A stretch of 64,000 nucleotides of DNA from Culex pipiens pallens (GCF_016801865.2 NC_068938.1:93892221-93956220); one strand, 5' to 3'; positions 1-15,200 are shown, counted from the first letter of the stretch. The notes: generated from the sequence alone by a model not told the origin. A program made the numbers and translations.

Positions 1-172
1 ATAATAACTCATCGACACAATAAAAAAATGGCATTGATGTGACAACGACAATTGAAAAATCAGAGTGAAATAAAGGAAAAGCCACTCTGTGAGAAGAAAA
101 ACTGACCGGTCTTGGGACGACAGCTGGCGCAGCAAAAAACATTAAATAACACAGAAGAAAAAGATAGCCGGA

Positions 173-227
173 ATGGGTCTATTTTTACTTTTTGCAGCGG
201 CCGTGCTGTTTACTTTCACTGGAAATG
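173..227 (+). CDS. Chitin deacetylase exon 1: start codon and signal peptide
   Basis: The ATG at 173 opens a short hydrophobic stretch (MGLFLLFAAAVLFTFTGN) typical of a secretory signal peptide. A consensus donor, GTACGT, starts at 228 one base into the next codon. That phase matches the acceptor at 27621, where the split codon becomes Glu. Sequence 1-172 would be 5' untranslated region and promoter; I see no clear TATA box there. The reading beyond 227 in the same frame is intron. Confidence 0.75.
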
Positions 228-3200
228 GTACGTATACAAGAGTCGCGACTGAGTCTGTGAGTTTTTTCCTGCGCGAGATTGTGTGTGGACACAAGATGCA
301 TTTCATTTTCGACTTGTTTTTCTTTTTGTGCTCTGGTTTTGTTCACGTTTACTGTAAACTTTTGCGATTCTGGAAGAAAGTCACTTTTTTCGGGGGGGTA
401 AACGAAAAGTGGGAACATTACGGTAATATGCATTGCGCAATTATCCGGTAATGGAAAAAGTGAAAGGCCGAACCAGAGTGTTGCAATGATAAACGTGATT
501 AATTATATTACCGCTAAAGTTATCATTAAATTTATGATAGCTATGATTGAAGTAATTGCCGATAAATGTTTTCATAAACGATCAATTTGATGTCGATAAA
601 AAGTCAATAGAGCGAACTTATATTGACTGATGACAACTTATTTTCATAATAAGATAGGTTTCTTCTAAAAAATCTTTAAAATTTTTACAATACAAGTTTC
701 TATAAAAGAGTTCTCTTAAAATTAAAAAGTAGACTAAACCGAGTTTAAGATGCAATAAGAACACTGTTGAAATTTTTAAATTTGGTTTATCTCAAATCGT
801 ACAGGAAAAATTACAAATTATCCTCGGGCATCGATTCCCGGGCAATTTTTCTCAAAAGTCTCTCTATTATCAATTGTTTAAAGTATTTTGTAGATACTGC
901 CATCTGATTGTTTATTTGTTCAGGTGTATGTCTTATTTTAAAGAAAAAAAACGTGATATTTTTTATTTTAGTCAAAAAAATCAAATCAAATTATTCGCTC
1001 TACAGCATTGCCTTGGCGTTCTCGATTGCGAGACTCCTACTCGAAACTAGGTGTTCGAAGGCTTGATTGTTGAGGCAATTGCAAACCTCTTTTTACACCT
1101 TAGCTTCCATCCACCCCGGGATTCGAACTGACGACTTTTGGATTGTTAGTCCAACTGCCTACCAGCGACTCCACCGAGGCAGGGACCCAGGGAGACGACT
1201 CCTACACCTGGACTGAGCTATCGACTTAACCTCTAGTTTAGACCGGGGCCAACATTTACTTCCCCATCCGACGGAAGGCGTGATCTGACAAATCTCGTCT
1301 CGAAAAATGCCACCGGGACCGTCTGGGATCGAACCCAGGACGACTGGGTGAAAGGCAATCACGCTTACCCCTACACCACGGTCCCGGCTTTTATTTTAGT
1401 GCATAACTTAATAATTTTTATAACTTTTCATCCGGTGAAAGTCTTTTTTTTTCTTGCTTGAACATGAATTTGAATAATATTTTTTTCAAATAGGCATTTG
1501 TGATAAAATTATCTTTTATAAGAGATGAAAAATTGTAGTTCAGGTACATGTTTTGAGTTTTGAGTTCCAAATTAATAACTTTGGTTAATCTAAACCAACT
1601 TCCATGAAAATTCAAGCACAGGTTCAACATTAAAACGGTCCATTCCATAATTCCATTTCAGTAGCCGTTCAAATTTTAATCTGATTTTGAATCCGCCTTA
1701 AAAAAATTTTGAAAACAGTTTAAGGGCAAAATCTGATACCAAAAATATGATCTTCTGAAATATTTTTTTTTGCTAAACTAAATTTAAAAATCTTTTTTAG
1801 TTACAAAATTAAATTTGCAAATCGACCCTCTACAATTTATGATTAAATGCACCGCACAGTGGGCGAAATGGAACCCAAAATCGGACTTTATTGAACGCGG
1901 CTGGTTTCCTGGTGTGAAAACTAGTGTCTCTAATGCAAAAAAAATCCGGGGAATCGATTGTTGATGGTTTCATCCACCGCACAAAACGGCAAAGGGTTCA
2001 TTTTGCCCCAATTCCCCATTTGCCAAATTTTTTCATTAAAATTGCTCTGTATTTAGAGCGAAGGCTTTATGCGGCCATCCAAAGTGCACTGTTTTTAAAT
2101 TGAAGCTGGTTAGCAGTTTTCTACGAAATCATCCGTTTTTTTAATTTTTATTTTTTGGCTTGAACCAAAAGCATTTTTTTTTTTTTGTCATTGGTTCGTC
2201 CATAGAAATTTAACAGCTGTCCATACAAAAATTACATATCGTCGCCATCGTGCTAACTTGTCGTACGTGCATTTTGGGCCAAATTGAGTTAAGAACGCCA
2301 TTTTGTGCAGCTCACAATGCCTCACCTTTTGACCTTCACAGATCCCCAAAATTCGATTTCAATCCTGAGATATTCACCAAAAACCGAAAAAACTTCGTGC
2401 ATTTTTGTCAATTTACATATGAAAGTAGTTTCAATCTTGTCGTGCTATATTGTCACTCCCTGAAAATTGATGTAGGGTAGAGTAGTCATCAATGAGACAC
2501 GGGGAACAATGATAAAATGGCTCTCACAAGTCGTAGTTTCAACCAATCAGGCTCATATTTGAGGGAAAGGTGTGTCTACTGGATACACGTCTGCCATATT
2601 AGTGGCTTTGGTTATGGACGATCCCTTGAAAAGTAAATCATAAATGTTTGATTCTGGGGTGTAAAAGTAAATTATGGACAAAAAAAACTTTTTCGCTCGT
2701 AGGCTGCCGTTTACACAAAAAATAATATTTCTTCAAATTTCTTTCGACGTTCTATAGGGATTAAGTTGGGCTACAATGTCCTTTCATTAGATTTGGCCAA
2801 AATTTAGAATATAGCCAGAATCCAGGGCTGTCTCATTGTTCCCCACTCATTTCAGCCCATGGGTAACAATGAGACACTTTGTTTTTTCTTCAATAAACTT
2901 TTCAAAATCGATGGAAATCTTTCAAAACATGAATTAAAAGTGATTTTTGGCATATTTATAGAGTTTAAACTTCATTTAACCAAAAATACAAAGTTATTTG
3001 GTATTAATATATGGATTTTACAAAATTTAAATACTTTTTAGTATAACTTTTGTTATAAAAAGTTTCATGTTGGCAAAATTGCTCTAAAATGTTCAAGGCA
3101 AGTCACCTGCAATTGAACAATACAAAAACATGATGTATTGCTAGAAAAAATTTGATTTTCGTAGAGTGTCTCATTGTTCCCCAGCTGTCTCATTGTTCCT

Positions 3201-6200
3201 GCCAAGTGCGTCTACAATGAGACAGTTGAATAACTCTGGCTGTAGATGTCGGATCGATCTCATATTTTGGTCAATATTAGAGCACATTAAAAGAAAGATA
3301 ATGCAACTAAAAGCTCATTAAAACATGCTGATGAAAAAATTAGAATAATCGTTGAAGGTTGAAAACCAAAAGTGTCTCATTGATGACTACCCTACCCTAA
3401 GTGTGACAATTGACCAAAGGGATTTCAGGTCAGGATGCGTTTGACGCACGTACTTGCGCACGTACAAGTTACACTACTGTAAACATTTGTAATTATAACT
3501 CGGGACTCAAGCAACCAAATACAACCAAACTTCGGGACAATGCACAGAATGGTCAGCGAAACAAAACGTGTTTGTTATTGTTTACATTGCGTGCTCTACT
3601 TTTCGTTTATTCAAGGTCAAACATTAAAACGCGTTTTTCTTGGAACGTCGAAATGGCGGGTGCGACAAGATAGCACGACGACGTCGATATGTGTATATAA
3701 AAATTCATATCTCGTGAGGAAATGTTATGATTGATTTGATGTCTCCGGCAAAGTTGTGAGAATTTGTAAGGAATTGCGAAAAAAATAGATACAGGCCTCT
3801 CGAAATATTTTTTTTCAATTATTTTAGATTTTATCATAAAATTATATCACGAGACTTTGCACCATTCTGAACTCTAACGCAAAATATACGTTTTTTATTC
3901 TCCTAAAACAAATCTAGAAAATAAAAAATAACTTATTCTGGGAATTAAACTTTTAGTCATAAAGAGTTAAAAAAACGGGTTTTTTCCGTGTTTCTATTTT
4001 TTTCTGAAAAAACCTACAATTTTTTCAAAGACACCAAATCATTTTTTTTACACCAAATCAATCAGAAAATCTCTTCTCAACACCCAGAACTGGGCATCGA
4101 CATAAGAGAGGACATAAGAGAGGATAAAGGGCTTTGTTCTTTATCCTGTAAAATGGTACTGTGAACGAGGGATGCCACATGGTTTTTTTATGTCTGTAAA
4201 AAAGTTTGTGTATGTCTGTGCATTTGTCAAAAATTCAATTATATCAATTTACAGTCATAGAAATCCATCAGAAATTGCGATTTTAAGAAAGACTAACGGA
4301 ATAAGTTTTGGTTGATATTTGTACAAAATATTAATTTCATGAAGTTTTTTAAAAGTCTGTGCACCACAAAAAATGTTTGACACAAGCTCAAATGTCTGTG
4401 AAACACAGACAAATCTGTGCAGCTGGAATCCTTACTGTGAACGGACGGAGAGGATAAATTCCGAAATAACTGAGAATACTTTACTCATGGGTTCATTTTC
4501 CAAAAAGTTCACCCTTAAAAAAATAAAAATTGTGTTGAGTCCGAGTCTAGAACCCAAGACTCTCGGCATATTGAACTTTGCTGATCAGCCACCATGGTTC
4601 GGTGACAAAGTGGAAGTAATTTGTCCATTTAAGCCACTCAGTCGGATGAACTGTTTCAATGAACAAATGAACACGATATGTTGTTGTTGTTGTAAGCGCG
4701 AGAGTACTCGCAAAATAGAGAAGAAAATCGTGACGTCAGAAATGAACTCAAATCACTCAAAGTTCATTTTGTGAGTGACTTCAACATTTTGGCCTAGTTT
4801 GACAGCTACCTTGTCCCTAATTTTCTGATGGGAGAGAAAAGGAGGCGAATCTTGAGGCGAATACTTTATGAAAATCATACCTGTCAAAATTCCTAGCCTC
4901 AAAATTTAGTCGCGAGTTGCTTTTCTCCTGTATAGTACTTTCCTCTCGTTTCAATTCGGAATTATTATCCGCCCGGTCTTGAACTTTGGGTGAAGACTGA
5001 AGATACAGATATTCTAATATTCACATGCCCATTTTAAATGACCAGCCCGCAAAATTGTACAAAGACTATTGTATGAAAAACTAATAAAAAAAATAGAAAG
5101 CTGAAATCTCAAAAAATGATTGGGAAATTCTAGAGATATACTCAAATTTTGAGTTCACTTGTTTTAAGCATTTTTTTTTTTCACTTTGAGTAGAAATTGC
5201 ACACATGTTTTTTTCAGTTGTGTTAATTTCTGCTTAAAAACTTGTTGAAACTTGAATACTTGTGAAAATTGATACCAAAACTTATTTCAAAGCTAAAATT
5301 AGGTAGCTTTCCCCTACTGAACAAATCAATCCTCATTTTCGTAGATTTTGGCTCACATGTCGCATGCTTCGATTGCGGATTCGCTGATTCACGGTAGAAG
5401 CGCAGCGTCCATCAGGCCATCTGATAATTTACATCACAGATCTTTCTGGCACTTCCCAATCGTTATCAGAAGATGACAAAACAATTCGTATACGCAGCTG
5501 CTCAATTCTATAAATTGGTTGGCGTACCAGTCTTTCGTGGCATTCACACAGTACATGATGATCAAATTTCCGCTACTCTTCACCGTGCTCGTACTTCTGG
5601 GCACGGTCACAGTGAACGCCGTGCTCTACGACCGACCCTGCCGGACAGATGTTCCCGTGGTTCAGAACTTTGCGTTGACGCGATACCTGGGCAAGTGGTA
5701 CGAGTTGCAACGTTTCGAGAAAGATTTCCAGACAAACTATGACTGTGTCCAGGCAGAGTATGGACTGTTGGATCCGACTACGGTGTCCGTACGTAACTCT
5801 GCTTACAGTTTGGTCAACGAAACGTCCATTGAAGCTATTGGTACCGCCAAGTTTTCCTTCCCCGAGCAGGACATCGTTCAGGCCAAGCTGAACGTTTCAT
5901 TTTTTGGTGCACGTGAGTTTTTGCAATCTTGGCCTATATTACAAACTTTAATTTGCAAACTTTTGCAGCCAATGACCGGTCCAACTACTGGGTGATTGAT
6001 ACCGATTACGAACACTTTTCTATCGTTTGGGCTTGTGAGCAGCTGGGCGAGGATAGGTCCAGCGAAGGATATTGGTTCCTGTCGAGGACGCGTCGCTTTA
6101 CGGACGATGTGGAGGCAAACACAAGGGCTTTTCACGCCATTCGTCAGTACATCGATCGAACGGAGATTCGCTTTACGAACCAGCTGGACGAAAGATGTCC

Positions 6201-9200
6201 AGATTTTTAGTTGTTCGAAATTGTAGTTAAATACTTTGTTGAAAATATAATAGATTTTTATTTCAATAACTTAAATCGATTAGTTACTACAAAAGTGCCC
6301 TTCAATTAACTAAACGTTATTGTAACAAAAGTAACAAAGAGGAAAAGTGTTCATAAAAATAAGTGCAACCATCACCGCAAAGCACCAGAAGTGGAAAAGC
6401 TTTAAAAAACGGTAATTTTCTATTAAACCATCAAGCATTTGCCACCAATCGTACAGGCCTCACACAGAGAGTGGAGCTCGAATTCAGTGTGAGATTGGAT
6501 GATGGGATATAATTTAATAAAGCTGCACCGCACGGCTATCATCGACTTAGCCACAATGCCGGAGCCGTTTCTTGTGCCAGAAAAAATTACGCTCCCCCTT
6601 GAAAAGGCCCCAACAACTCCCAACTGACTGAGCTAAACCGATCGCTTGAAGTCGAAGAAGTGGCAAACAACCTGTTACTCGATATTGGCGGGCGGCGGCT
6701 CGTCCATGTCTTGTTAAGGGTGCAGATCACAATGGGCCTAATGGATTGAAATATGGGGTTTTGGTTGCGATCTTGTTTTTCCGGTGTTTGGCTTTTCAGA
6801 GAAGGAGGAGGAGGAAAAAAAAAGATCAAAACCTGCCTAGCCCGGTGTTATAATTGGGTTAAGCGGGATGTACTTGAACTAAAGATCGCTCTTTAGCGTT
6901 CACTGTAACAAAGCAGGGAATGTGTACTTGCCGTGTTTAGCCATTTTAAAAGAAATCTCTCGAGATTGGCGGGAAACATAACTTCATAATTGTGCGGCGG
7001 GTGACCGTGATGTAATCTGGGAGGAGAAGCAAAAAGAGACCCCAATCTGCATACTGAGCGGATTCCAAGAGAGTTGTCAAGAGGTTTCAATTACGTGATC
7101 TTGTCCACTTGACACCTCTCTGTCGGTGGAAACCGTTCCAAAAAAGTGACCAGCAACGGACGCCCTTACTTGAATCAGATCTTTCAGAGATTTGAGCAGT
7201 CGAAACGGGACAACAATGCAATTATGCAAAACCTGAGGTAAAGAAGGTTAATGGGGATTGCAGAAGGGTTTCTTTTTATCCAATTTTGCCCTTAAGCAAA
7301 TGCTCACTAAGTGTTTGTTGACTGTTTTCGTGGAGTGCCCAAAGTGCCCTTCAGGGCATTGAAGTCTTTTTTTGGACAGCTCGTTCAACATAAGTGTCAC
7401 ATTCGACGATGGTGATCCTCGGTCTGGTTACGGTTTTAAATTGTGTAAACAAGGTCTAGTGTGCGGTGCGCTTAATGAACTGCTCTTGGTGCAGTTGTGT
7501 TTACTCAGACCTACTCCAAAATTGATTTTAAAAGTTTCTGTTTACTCATTTACTCATTTTACTCATTTATCAACCTGAACAGGCACGATTCTCAGTGAAC
7601 CAGTGCGTTAATTCCCTTGAAATTTCCCTCTATGACGAAATTTAGCCGTTCTAGGAAGGAATGAAAAAATCTTTTAAATCTTATGTGGACAACTCTGCGC
7701 CAACTCACACAGCAGTTGCCCCGACCCCTTTCCGATGTGCGTGAAACTTTGTCCTAAGGGGTAACTTTTGTCCCTGATCACGAATCCGAGCTCCGTTTTT
7801 CGAAATCTCATGACGACCCCTTCCATTTCTAAACACTAAAAAAATACGTTTTTTCATGTTATTTTTAAGGAAATTGAATGTATATTTCGAACCTACAATA
7901 ACCTATAAGGGTTATTTTTTCCTTTTGGAAAAAAATCATTTTAAAATTTCGTGTTTTTTTCCAACCTACGAGGGTTATTTTTAGAGTGTAACAATCAATG
8001 TTCGACAAAGTTGTAGAGCAAACAATTACAAAAAAAAAATGAATAATAAACATAAGGGGTTTGCTTGTACCCATCACGAGTTATAGCGATTTTACGAAAA
8101 AAAACGATACCTAATCCACCTTAAGGTGGCTGGTGCCTTCCTCACATTATTATACTTTTAATAGGTTTGTCAGATCTTCAATGTTTTGGACTCGTTGGAA
8201 AGGTCATTTGAATACGCATCCAACGATGGGTCATATGGTAGATCCGGACAACGTTTTCATCAAAATATCTGAGATCTGTCCTCAAAAAAGCGTATAAAAA
8301 ACACTTAAGTGCTTATAATTTTTAATAGAGTTGTAACAGGGGCGGACGATCGTGGATTCATTCGATTGCGGGGCTGCCGGAAGTTGGACTTGCTGCTCGG
8401 ATTCAAGCACGATTTTTTCCTTGAAGGTTGAAAGAAGCTGATTTTGAAGCCGGTGAGCACGTTCCTTTTTATATCCAAACCTCTATCACAGATTCTTGAT
8501 TTCCCTACCATATGTCTCTTGTTTGTCCTTGTGAGGGGATCATCGATCCATCCGCATTGACATACTATCTTTTCATTTTTCGTCTTGCCTTTCTGCATAT
8601 TTTTCACTATCTTTTTAACACTTACTACCAGTCTTTGTGAGGGGATACTGAGCTCGATTTGCTCTCTATCCGCATTGACCTTTTCTCATCTATGATTTTC
8701 CTTTTTATAAGTAGTTAGAATCAAAGCCGGGGATCGGGGAGGGAGCATCAGGGCAGTGGACGGTATGCTGTAATGGCGGAGATTGGATGTAGATAGTGGA
8801 AGACCAGAACTACGTCACAAGGTGTAAATAGTTTATTAATTATACAATTCTAAAGGATTGTCTAATTACTACGTCTATTGACCTCTGTCAGTCTCCAGCT
8901 GTCTGCCGCGCCCTTTTAGGCCCCCAACACCCTGTTTTTCAGCTTTGTAAGACTTTTTTCGGAGTTATTGGAGGTTACTGTCGGAAGGAGATTCTCTTCT
9001 CCTGAGGACACCGTGAGTGATTTTGCTTGTTCGCGTCCAACCACCCCCTTTTGGCCCTTCATACGGCAGTAATTTGAAGATGCTCCCTTTAAGTCTGAGC
9101 CACTGTAATTCTAGGCAACCGCTACATAGGTCATCCTTGTGGCCCTGTTGGTTATCACATCAAATCAAATCAAATCAAATCAATAATTTTTAACAGAGTT

Positions 9201-12200
9201 GTCAGATCTTCTATGTTTTAGACTCGTTGGAAAATGGAAATCTAACAAAAACCAACCTTTTTACAATCTTCCGAACTTTTGTCCAAATGGTTTTTTAGCA
9301 TAACTTTTGAAGTACTTAACTAAACATTATAATTTTCAATAGCGTCTTATGGGACCCCGGAATAGATCGAATGAGGCCAAACGGACCAAATCGGTTCAGC
9401 CAGTGCCGAGATAATCGAGTGACAATTTTTTGATCAACATCCCACCACACACACAGACATTTGCTCAGAATTTAATTCTGAGTCGATATGTACACATGAA
9501 GGTTGGTCTAGGAGATCTAATTGAGAAGTTGATTTTTCGAGTGATTTTATAGCCATTCCTCAGGAAGGCAAAAAGTTTTGAAAAAGTAACTTTTTTTTTT
9601 GTTTCTCTTTGTTTCGCAAAGCAATTTTGCATCAGAAGATTTTTTCATACAAGGCTCCATACAATTTAGCGGACTGGGCTTGAAAATGTGCAAGTGAAAA
9701 TCTGTATCATTAGAAAGGATATTTTTTTCGACAAGTAGGTAATGATTAGAATTTTTCAGAAAAATTGTACAGGGAAAAAAATAAACAATTTGTCACTTAA
9801 ATTTGCAATCCAAAAAAATTTTTTTTTTCTTTTTTATAGGCCCACCACACACCCCCATACCAAAGAGCTCAATTTGAGCCCCCTGGTTATGGACTCCTTA
9901 CTGTCAACAGCCCTTTAATATGCAGCACATAAACAAGTAAACAAACCTTAACCTTAACGTTCACATTTTTCATACAAAGCGCGGATTACAAAACAAGAAA
10001 GGATGTTTGCTTATTTTAGGATGGTCCAAATCCGGGCTTTCTTGGGACTACCAAAAATTGACCCATCACTTGGCTAAATTGCAAATTTGAGTTCATTATG
10101 ACCACGGGAACACCTCCCTCTAATCGCTTGAAGTTTGTATGGGAAAAATCGTCAAAATGTATGGAGAAAAGCAACTGTTTCAGTTTTTTACCTGTGGAGG
10201 GTGCAATTGTCGTCCAATCCTAAAAATATGGTTTCTTCGGCAGTTTTAGTAGCCGGGACCCGTTGTGTAGAGGTAAGCGTGGTTGCCTCTCACACAGTCG
10301 GTCAGGGTTCGATCCCAGAAGGTTCCGGTGGCATTTTTCGAGACGAGATTTGTCTGATCACGCTTTCCGTCGGATGGGGAAGTAAATGTTGGCCCCGATC
10401 TAACCTAGCACCCAACCGGCGGTCGCATGATTGTGATGCATGGCGGCATGGAAGTATATCAGATTCTGCATGATGAAATCTTTCCTCATGCATTTTTTTT
10501 GCGATATAGGGGTATGACATTTTTGCTTATTACCGACAGCTGTTTGCTGGTATTGCGAAAAAAAATCTTAACCGAACGAGGATCGAACCATCAATTTCTT
10601 GGATGCTGATCCGAAACGCTACCACCGCGCCATTGACGCTTGATGAATTTTGTGGGTCAGAGCACCAACATATTCTTCTCTCTGATTGGTGCTCGGGGAC
10701 GCGTCAGCATAACATGTGTTGGTGAGAACTGCAGATCGCTGACAAGTTTACACGCGGGCAAAAATTAGCTATTAGCTTGCTGCAAAAACTGTTATAAAAT
10801 GTAACATTTTTTGCAGCAAATCCACTGTTGCAGATTTTGATATATATTTTTTTTCTCCCTTAGAGACCCTAAATAGGGAGACTGGTCTAAGTTTGCTAAA
10901 TCGATCTGGCAACGTATGCTTTGAGCTTGGCAACACTGATTTTGCTGGGCGTAAAGGCAAATGCTCGTTTGGATACGTCAAACTCGAGTCTGTTTGGGTA
11001 CGTCAAATTCACTTCGACCAGTCTCCCTTTTAGGATCTCTATTCTCCTTGGATCCTGTCTCGGTGAATTCGCTGAAAGGCAGTTGGACTCACAATCTAAA
11101 GGACGTCAGTTCGAACCCCGGGGTGGATGGAAGCATAGGTGTAAAAAGAGGTTTGCAATTGCCTCAACTCAACAATCAAGCCTTCGAATACCAAGTTTCG
11201 AGTAGGAATCTCGCAATCGAGAACGCCAAGGCTACTGTAGAGCGAAAAATTTGATTTTTTGACATTTTGCGTTCATAAAATTGGTAAATAAATCTTCTAT
11301 CTATCTATATATATATATAAAATTTCGACGTTTTTGTTCGAACGCGAATCAGTTCAATAGGTGCTTTTTGTTGCGTTGGGTTCGTAAAAGACCAAGGAAG
11401 GTTTTTACGCCAAAAAGTGACAACTTTGGCCACTTTGGAACCGATTCTGGAAAATCTGCAGATTGTATGGAAAAAGCTGCGAAAAATCCAATTTTGATCA
11501 CAGGAGGCTGAATTAGCAAACAAGCAAAAAACGTCAGGAAACCAAAAAAGGGCAGGACGAAGTTTGCCAGGTAAGGCTTGTTTCTCAATAAGAATCAATG
11601 AAATATTGTTTTGATGCTCTTCAATGCTTGTTTCAACTAACTGGACCATGATTATTCTCATTTTTTAATTATAAAATTTAAACAATGAAAGTTACAAAAA
11701 ACCAAAATTCTTTGCTATTTTATTTTTGTTGGTTTTTCTAATTAATGTAGATTGATTGGATTTTGAACAAAAAAAAAAAAATTCTCTTAATTGCATGATA
11801 TATGTTTTATGGTAGGAAGGCCAAATAGATGCTCAAATGTTCCCACTCGATCATCCGCAGCGCTGATGTAAAAATCCGTGCATGCCGTAGGTAACTCAAT
11901 GTTTTACAACTTTGCGGAACGAAAGCAAGAGTTTTTCCTGTAAGTCGCCAGTCGGCAGTGACAATAGAATGTATTTCACATGATTGTTTTTTTTCTGAAC
12001 GCGGGGAAGGCGGTTTGTTTGATTATGTGTTGCGTGCAGTTTTCACTTCTGGAATCATAATTTTGAATGTGGATTTTTTTTCTTACCACCCACAATGGAT
12101 GTATTGGGATGCTGTTGGTTTGCTCGATGGTGAGTTGCCATTTAACTTCGAGGGCTTTGCCTTAATAGATACATGGCATTGTGTGCAAATTTTATCGGTT

Positions 12201-15200
12201 TTTGTTGCGTCGGGTTCCATAACGTGTAGTTGAAAACTTGAAGATTCAAGTAAAATTGAAGGTTTTTAATAAACCTGATTTTTGTGTAAAGCCTAATAAT
12301 CCAGTAACCTAAATTTCCATAAATGTCATTAAAAGATAAAAGTTGAACTTTATACAACTCACTTTTCAAAATCTCCCATGTAACTCGCTTGAGACAGTCT
12401 GAACTTTATGGCAGCCCATAACTCAACAGATCATAGAAAATGCAAATAAATTATACTAATTCAATATGCACGCGAAAGCCTTTCCGAATCCATATCTTTA
12501 CCTAACGTTTGAAATTTATTGATCAGACGGCATTCCGAGAAAAAAAATAAACCAAAAACAGCTGACGGCAATGTCGGCTAGCAGTGGCCACTGGCCCCTT
12601 CAAATATTTGCACTCCCCAGAGGGGCAGGTTGACCGGACATGGTGACATTTTCTCCCCCTCAGATCAACTTTTGCCAAACCGGGTGATCTTTGCGCTCTG
12701 GTGTTGGGTAACTTTTGGAGCGGTTTCCCGCGCTGGCCGCTAAACTATGCTCCTTTCTTCTGTTTTTGCTGCGAACCAGTTTGGCGGAGAGCTTTCGATT
12801 TCGCAGCAGCAATTCAAACCAGTTAAAAAATTCAATTAAAAAACGGCGCGGCGCAGTTTTCGCGCAATTTAATAAAAGGCTGCGCGCGGATCTAGCTTAT
12901 TTTTTTTTTGTTTTGTGCGCAAGGAAGTTTTGAGGCGTAAAGGCTTCTTTTTATGTACAAGTGAATCTGCTTGAAGAAGAGTGAGGAGGCGTAACTATTA
13001 GCAAGCCTGATTGTTGTATTGTTTCGCATTTGAATCGTAATCGATCGTAATTGGAATCATTTCACTTTTTTTTATGGGATCATAGCTCTGGCAGTTACCG
13101 TGGGTGTACCTGATAATTGCATTTGCCACAAGCTATTTTTATCTTCAACTCATTTTTTTTAAGGAGCTGAATCTAGTAAACACTTCTGATATTAAAATAA
13201 ATTCGACAAGGCATGCGCTCAAAAAATTAGTTTTTCAAAGACAAGCCACAAATTGTAAGTTTTTGAAATATGATGAAATATGAAAATATTCGGGACTGTA
13301 ATTAACGGTGAAAGTGGAAGTGCAATTTGATTGTGTCAATGGAACACCTGACGGCATGTTTCTCATTTTTACCGCCAGGTTCGCAGTGTTGGTGCGCGAT
13401 GGCCCTCTATCGACAGTTTTGTGAACCCTCCATTTGTTTCATAGATGGCGGCACTGTACCCAAACATGCCTACCGTACAGAACCTTCTACTGGATTTAAA
13501 ATATATTTTTATTTTTTCAATTTTTATTTAATTTTGCACCTTTCAAATACTTTTTGGATGTTTAACACAATTTTGATGCATGCAAAAATAGTTTTAGATA
13601 AGTCAAACCATAAAAATGCAATAAATCTTAGTGTTAAATAATATTGATTAAAAAATATCCAGCTTCCACAAGTAGGTACTAGACTGTTGCCTGTAATGTT
13701 TACAAATTTTGCAAAAACCGAGGCAAAAACATTGGATGTTTTCGTTTTGAATTTTTACCCGCTGCTGGAGGGCTTCCGCGCCAACTTGGTGCAAACCTGT
13801 GGAAGAGCGGTCTCATCAAGTACGACCGCAAAAGTGACCACTTCCAGGTCCACTTCGGTCGAATGTCCGGCGAGTTCCGGAACATAACGGTTCGCGAGGA
13901 AGAGACACTCGAGCTGCAAAAGCGCGTTCCGATCCCGATCAAGGAAAGCATGGAAGAACCCAGCGCCAAGGTCAACGTCCTCCTGCAAGCCTATATCTCC
14001 CAGCTGAAACTCGAGGTCTTTGCCCTGATGGCCGACATGGTGTACGTGACCCAGTCCGCGTCCCGTCTGCTGCGTGCCATCTTCGAGATTGTCCTGTTTG
14101 CGAGTGGGCCCAGCTGGCGGACAAGTGCCTAACGCTGTGCAAGATGATCGATCGGCGCATGTGGCAGAGCATGTCCCCGTTGCGTCATTTCCGAAAGATG
14201 CCCGAGGAGATCGAGAAGAACTTCCCATGGGAGCGGCTGTACGATCTGGAGGCGAACGAGATTGGAGAGTTGATTCGCGTGCCGAAGCTGGCCAAGACCA
14301 TATACAAGTACGTGCACCAGTTCCCCAAGCTGGAGCTGTCCACGCACATTCAACCGATTACGCGTTCTACACTGCGCGTCGAGTTGACCATCACGCTGGA
14401 CTTCCAGTGGGACGGGAAGGTTCACGGCCAGTCGGAGGCGTTCTGGATTTTGGTTGAGGACGTCGATTCCTCGGTTATCCTGCACCACGAGTACTTCCTG
14501 CTCAAGTACAAGTACTGCCAGGACGATCACCTGGTGAAGTTCTTCGTGCCGGTGTTTGAACCGTTGCCACCGCAGTACTTCCTGCGCATCGTGTCCGACC
14601 GGTGGATTGGCGCGGAGACGCAACTTCCGGTTTCGTTCAACCAGAGAAGAACCTGCCGCCGACGGAGCTGCTCGATTTGCAGCCGCTGCCGATCAGTGCG
14701 TTGCGTGAGCCACGCTTCGAAGAGCTGTACGCGGACCGATTCCCGCAGTTCAAGCCGATCCAGACGCAGATCGCGGAGTTTGCCGTGCTGCGGATGTTGC
14801 AGCAGAACCCGCACGGTCGGGTTGTTTATCTGGTCTCGAGGGACGCGCTGGCCGAGCTGATCTTCATGGATTGGCACCAGAAGTTTGGCCAGAACTTGGG
14901 CTGCAAGGTGGTCAAGCTGACGGGGGAAACCGGAACGGACTTGAAGCTGATCGCCAAGGGGCAAATCATCGTGACCAAGGCAGACAAGTGGGACATTTTG
15001 TCTCGGCGTTGGAAGCAGAGGAAGAACGTCCAGAACATCCAGCTGTTTATTGTGGACGAGCTGCAGTTGATTGGCGGTGAGGAAGGTCCTGTGTTGGAGG
15101 TCGTCTGCTCCCGTATGCGGTACATTTCGTCCCAGATTGAGAAGCAGATTAGGATCATCGCGCTGTCGGCATCGCTGTCGGACGCCCGGGACGTAGCTCA

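Noticed and set aside
4373..4774. 133-codon + strand frame
   Set aside because: Low similarity to anything I know, no coding bias, and inside AT-rich intron; probably chance.
11294..12240. Possible Helitron starting at the TATATA tract
   Set aside because: Only the 5' end resembles a Helitron; no CTRR end with hairpin and no Rep/helicase sequence was found.
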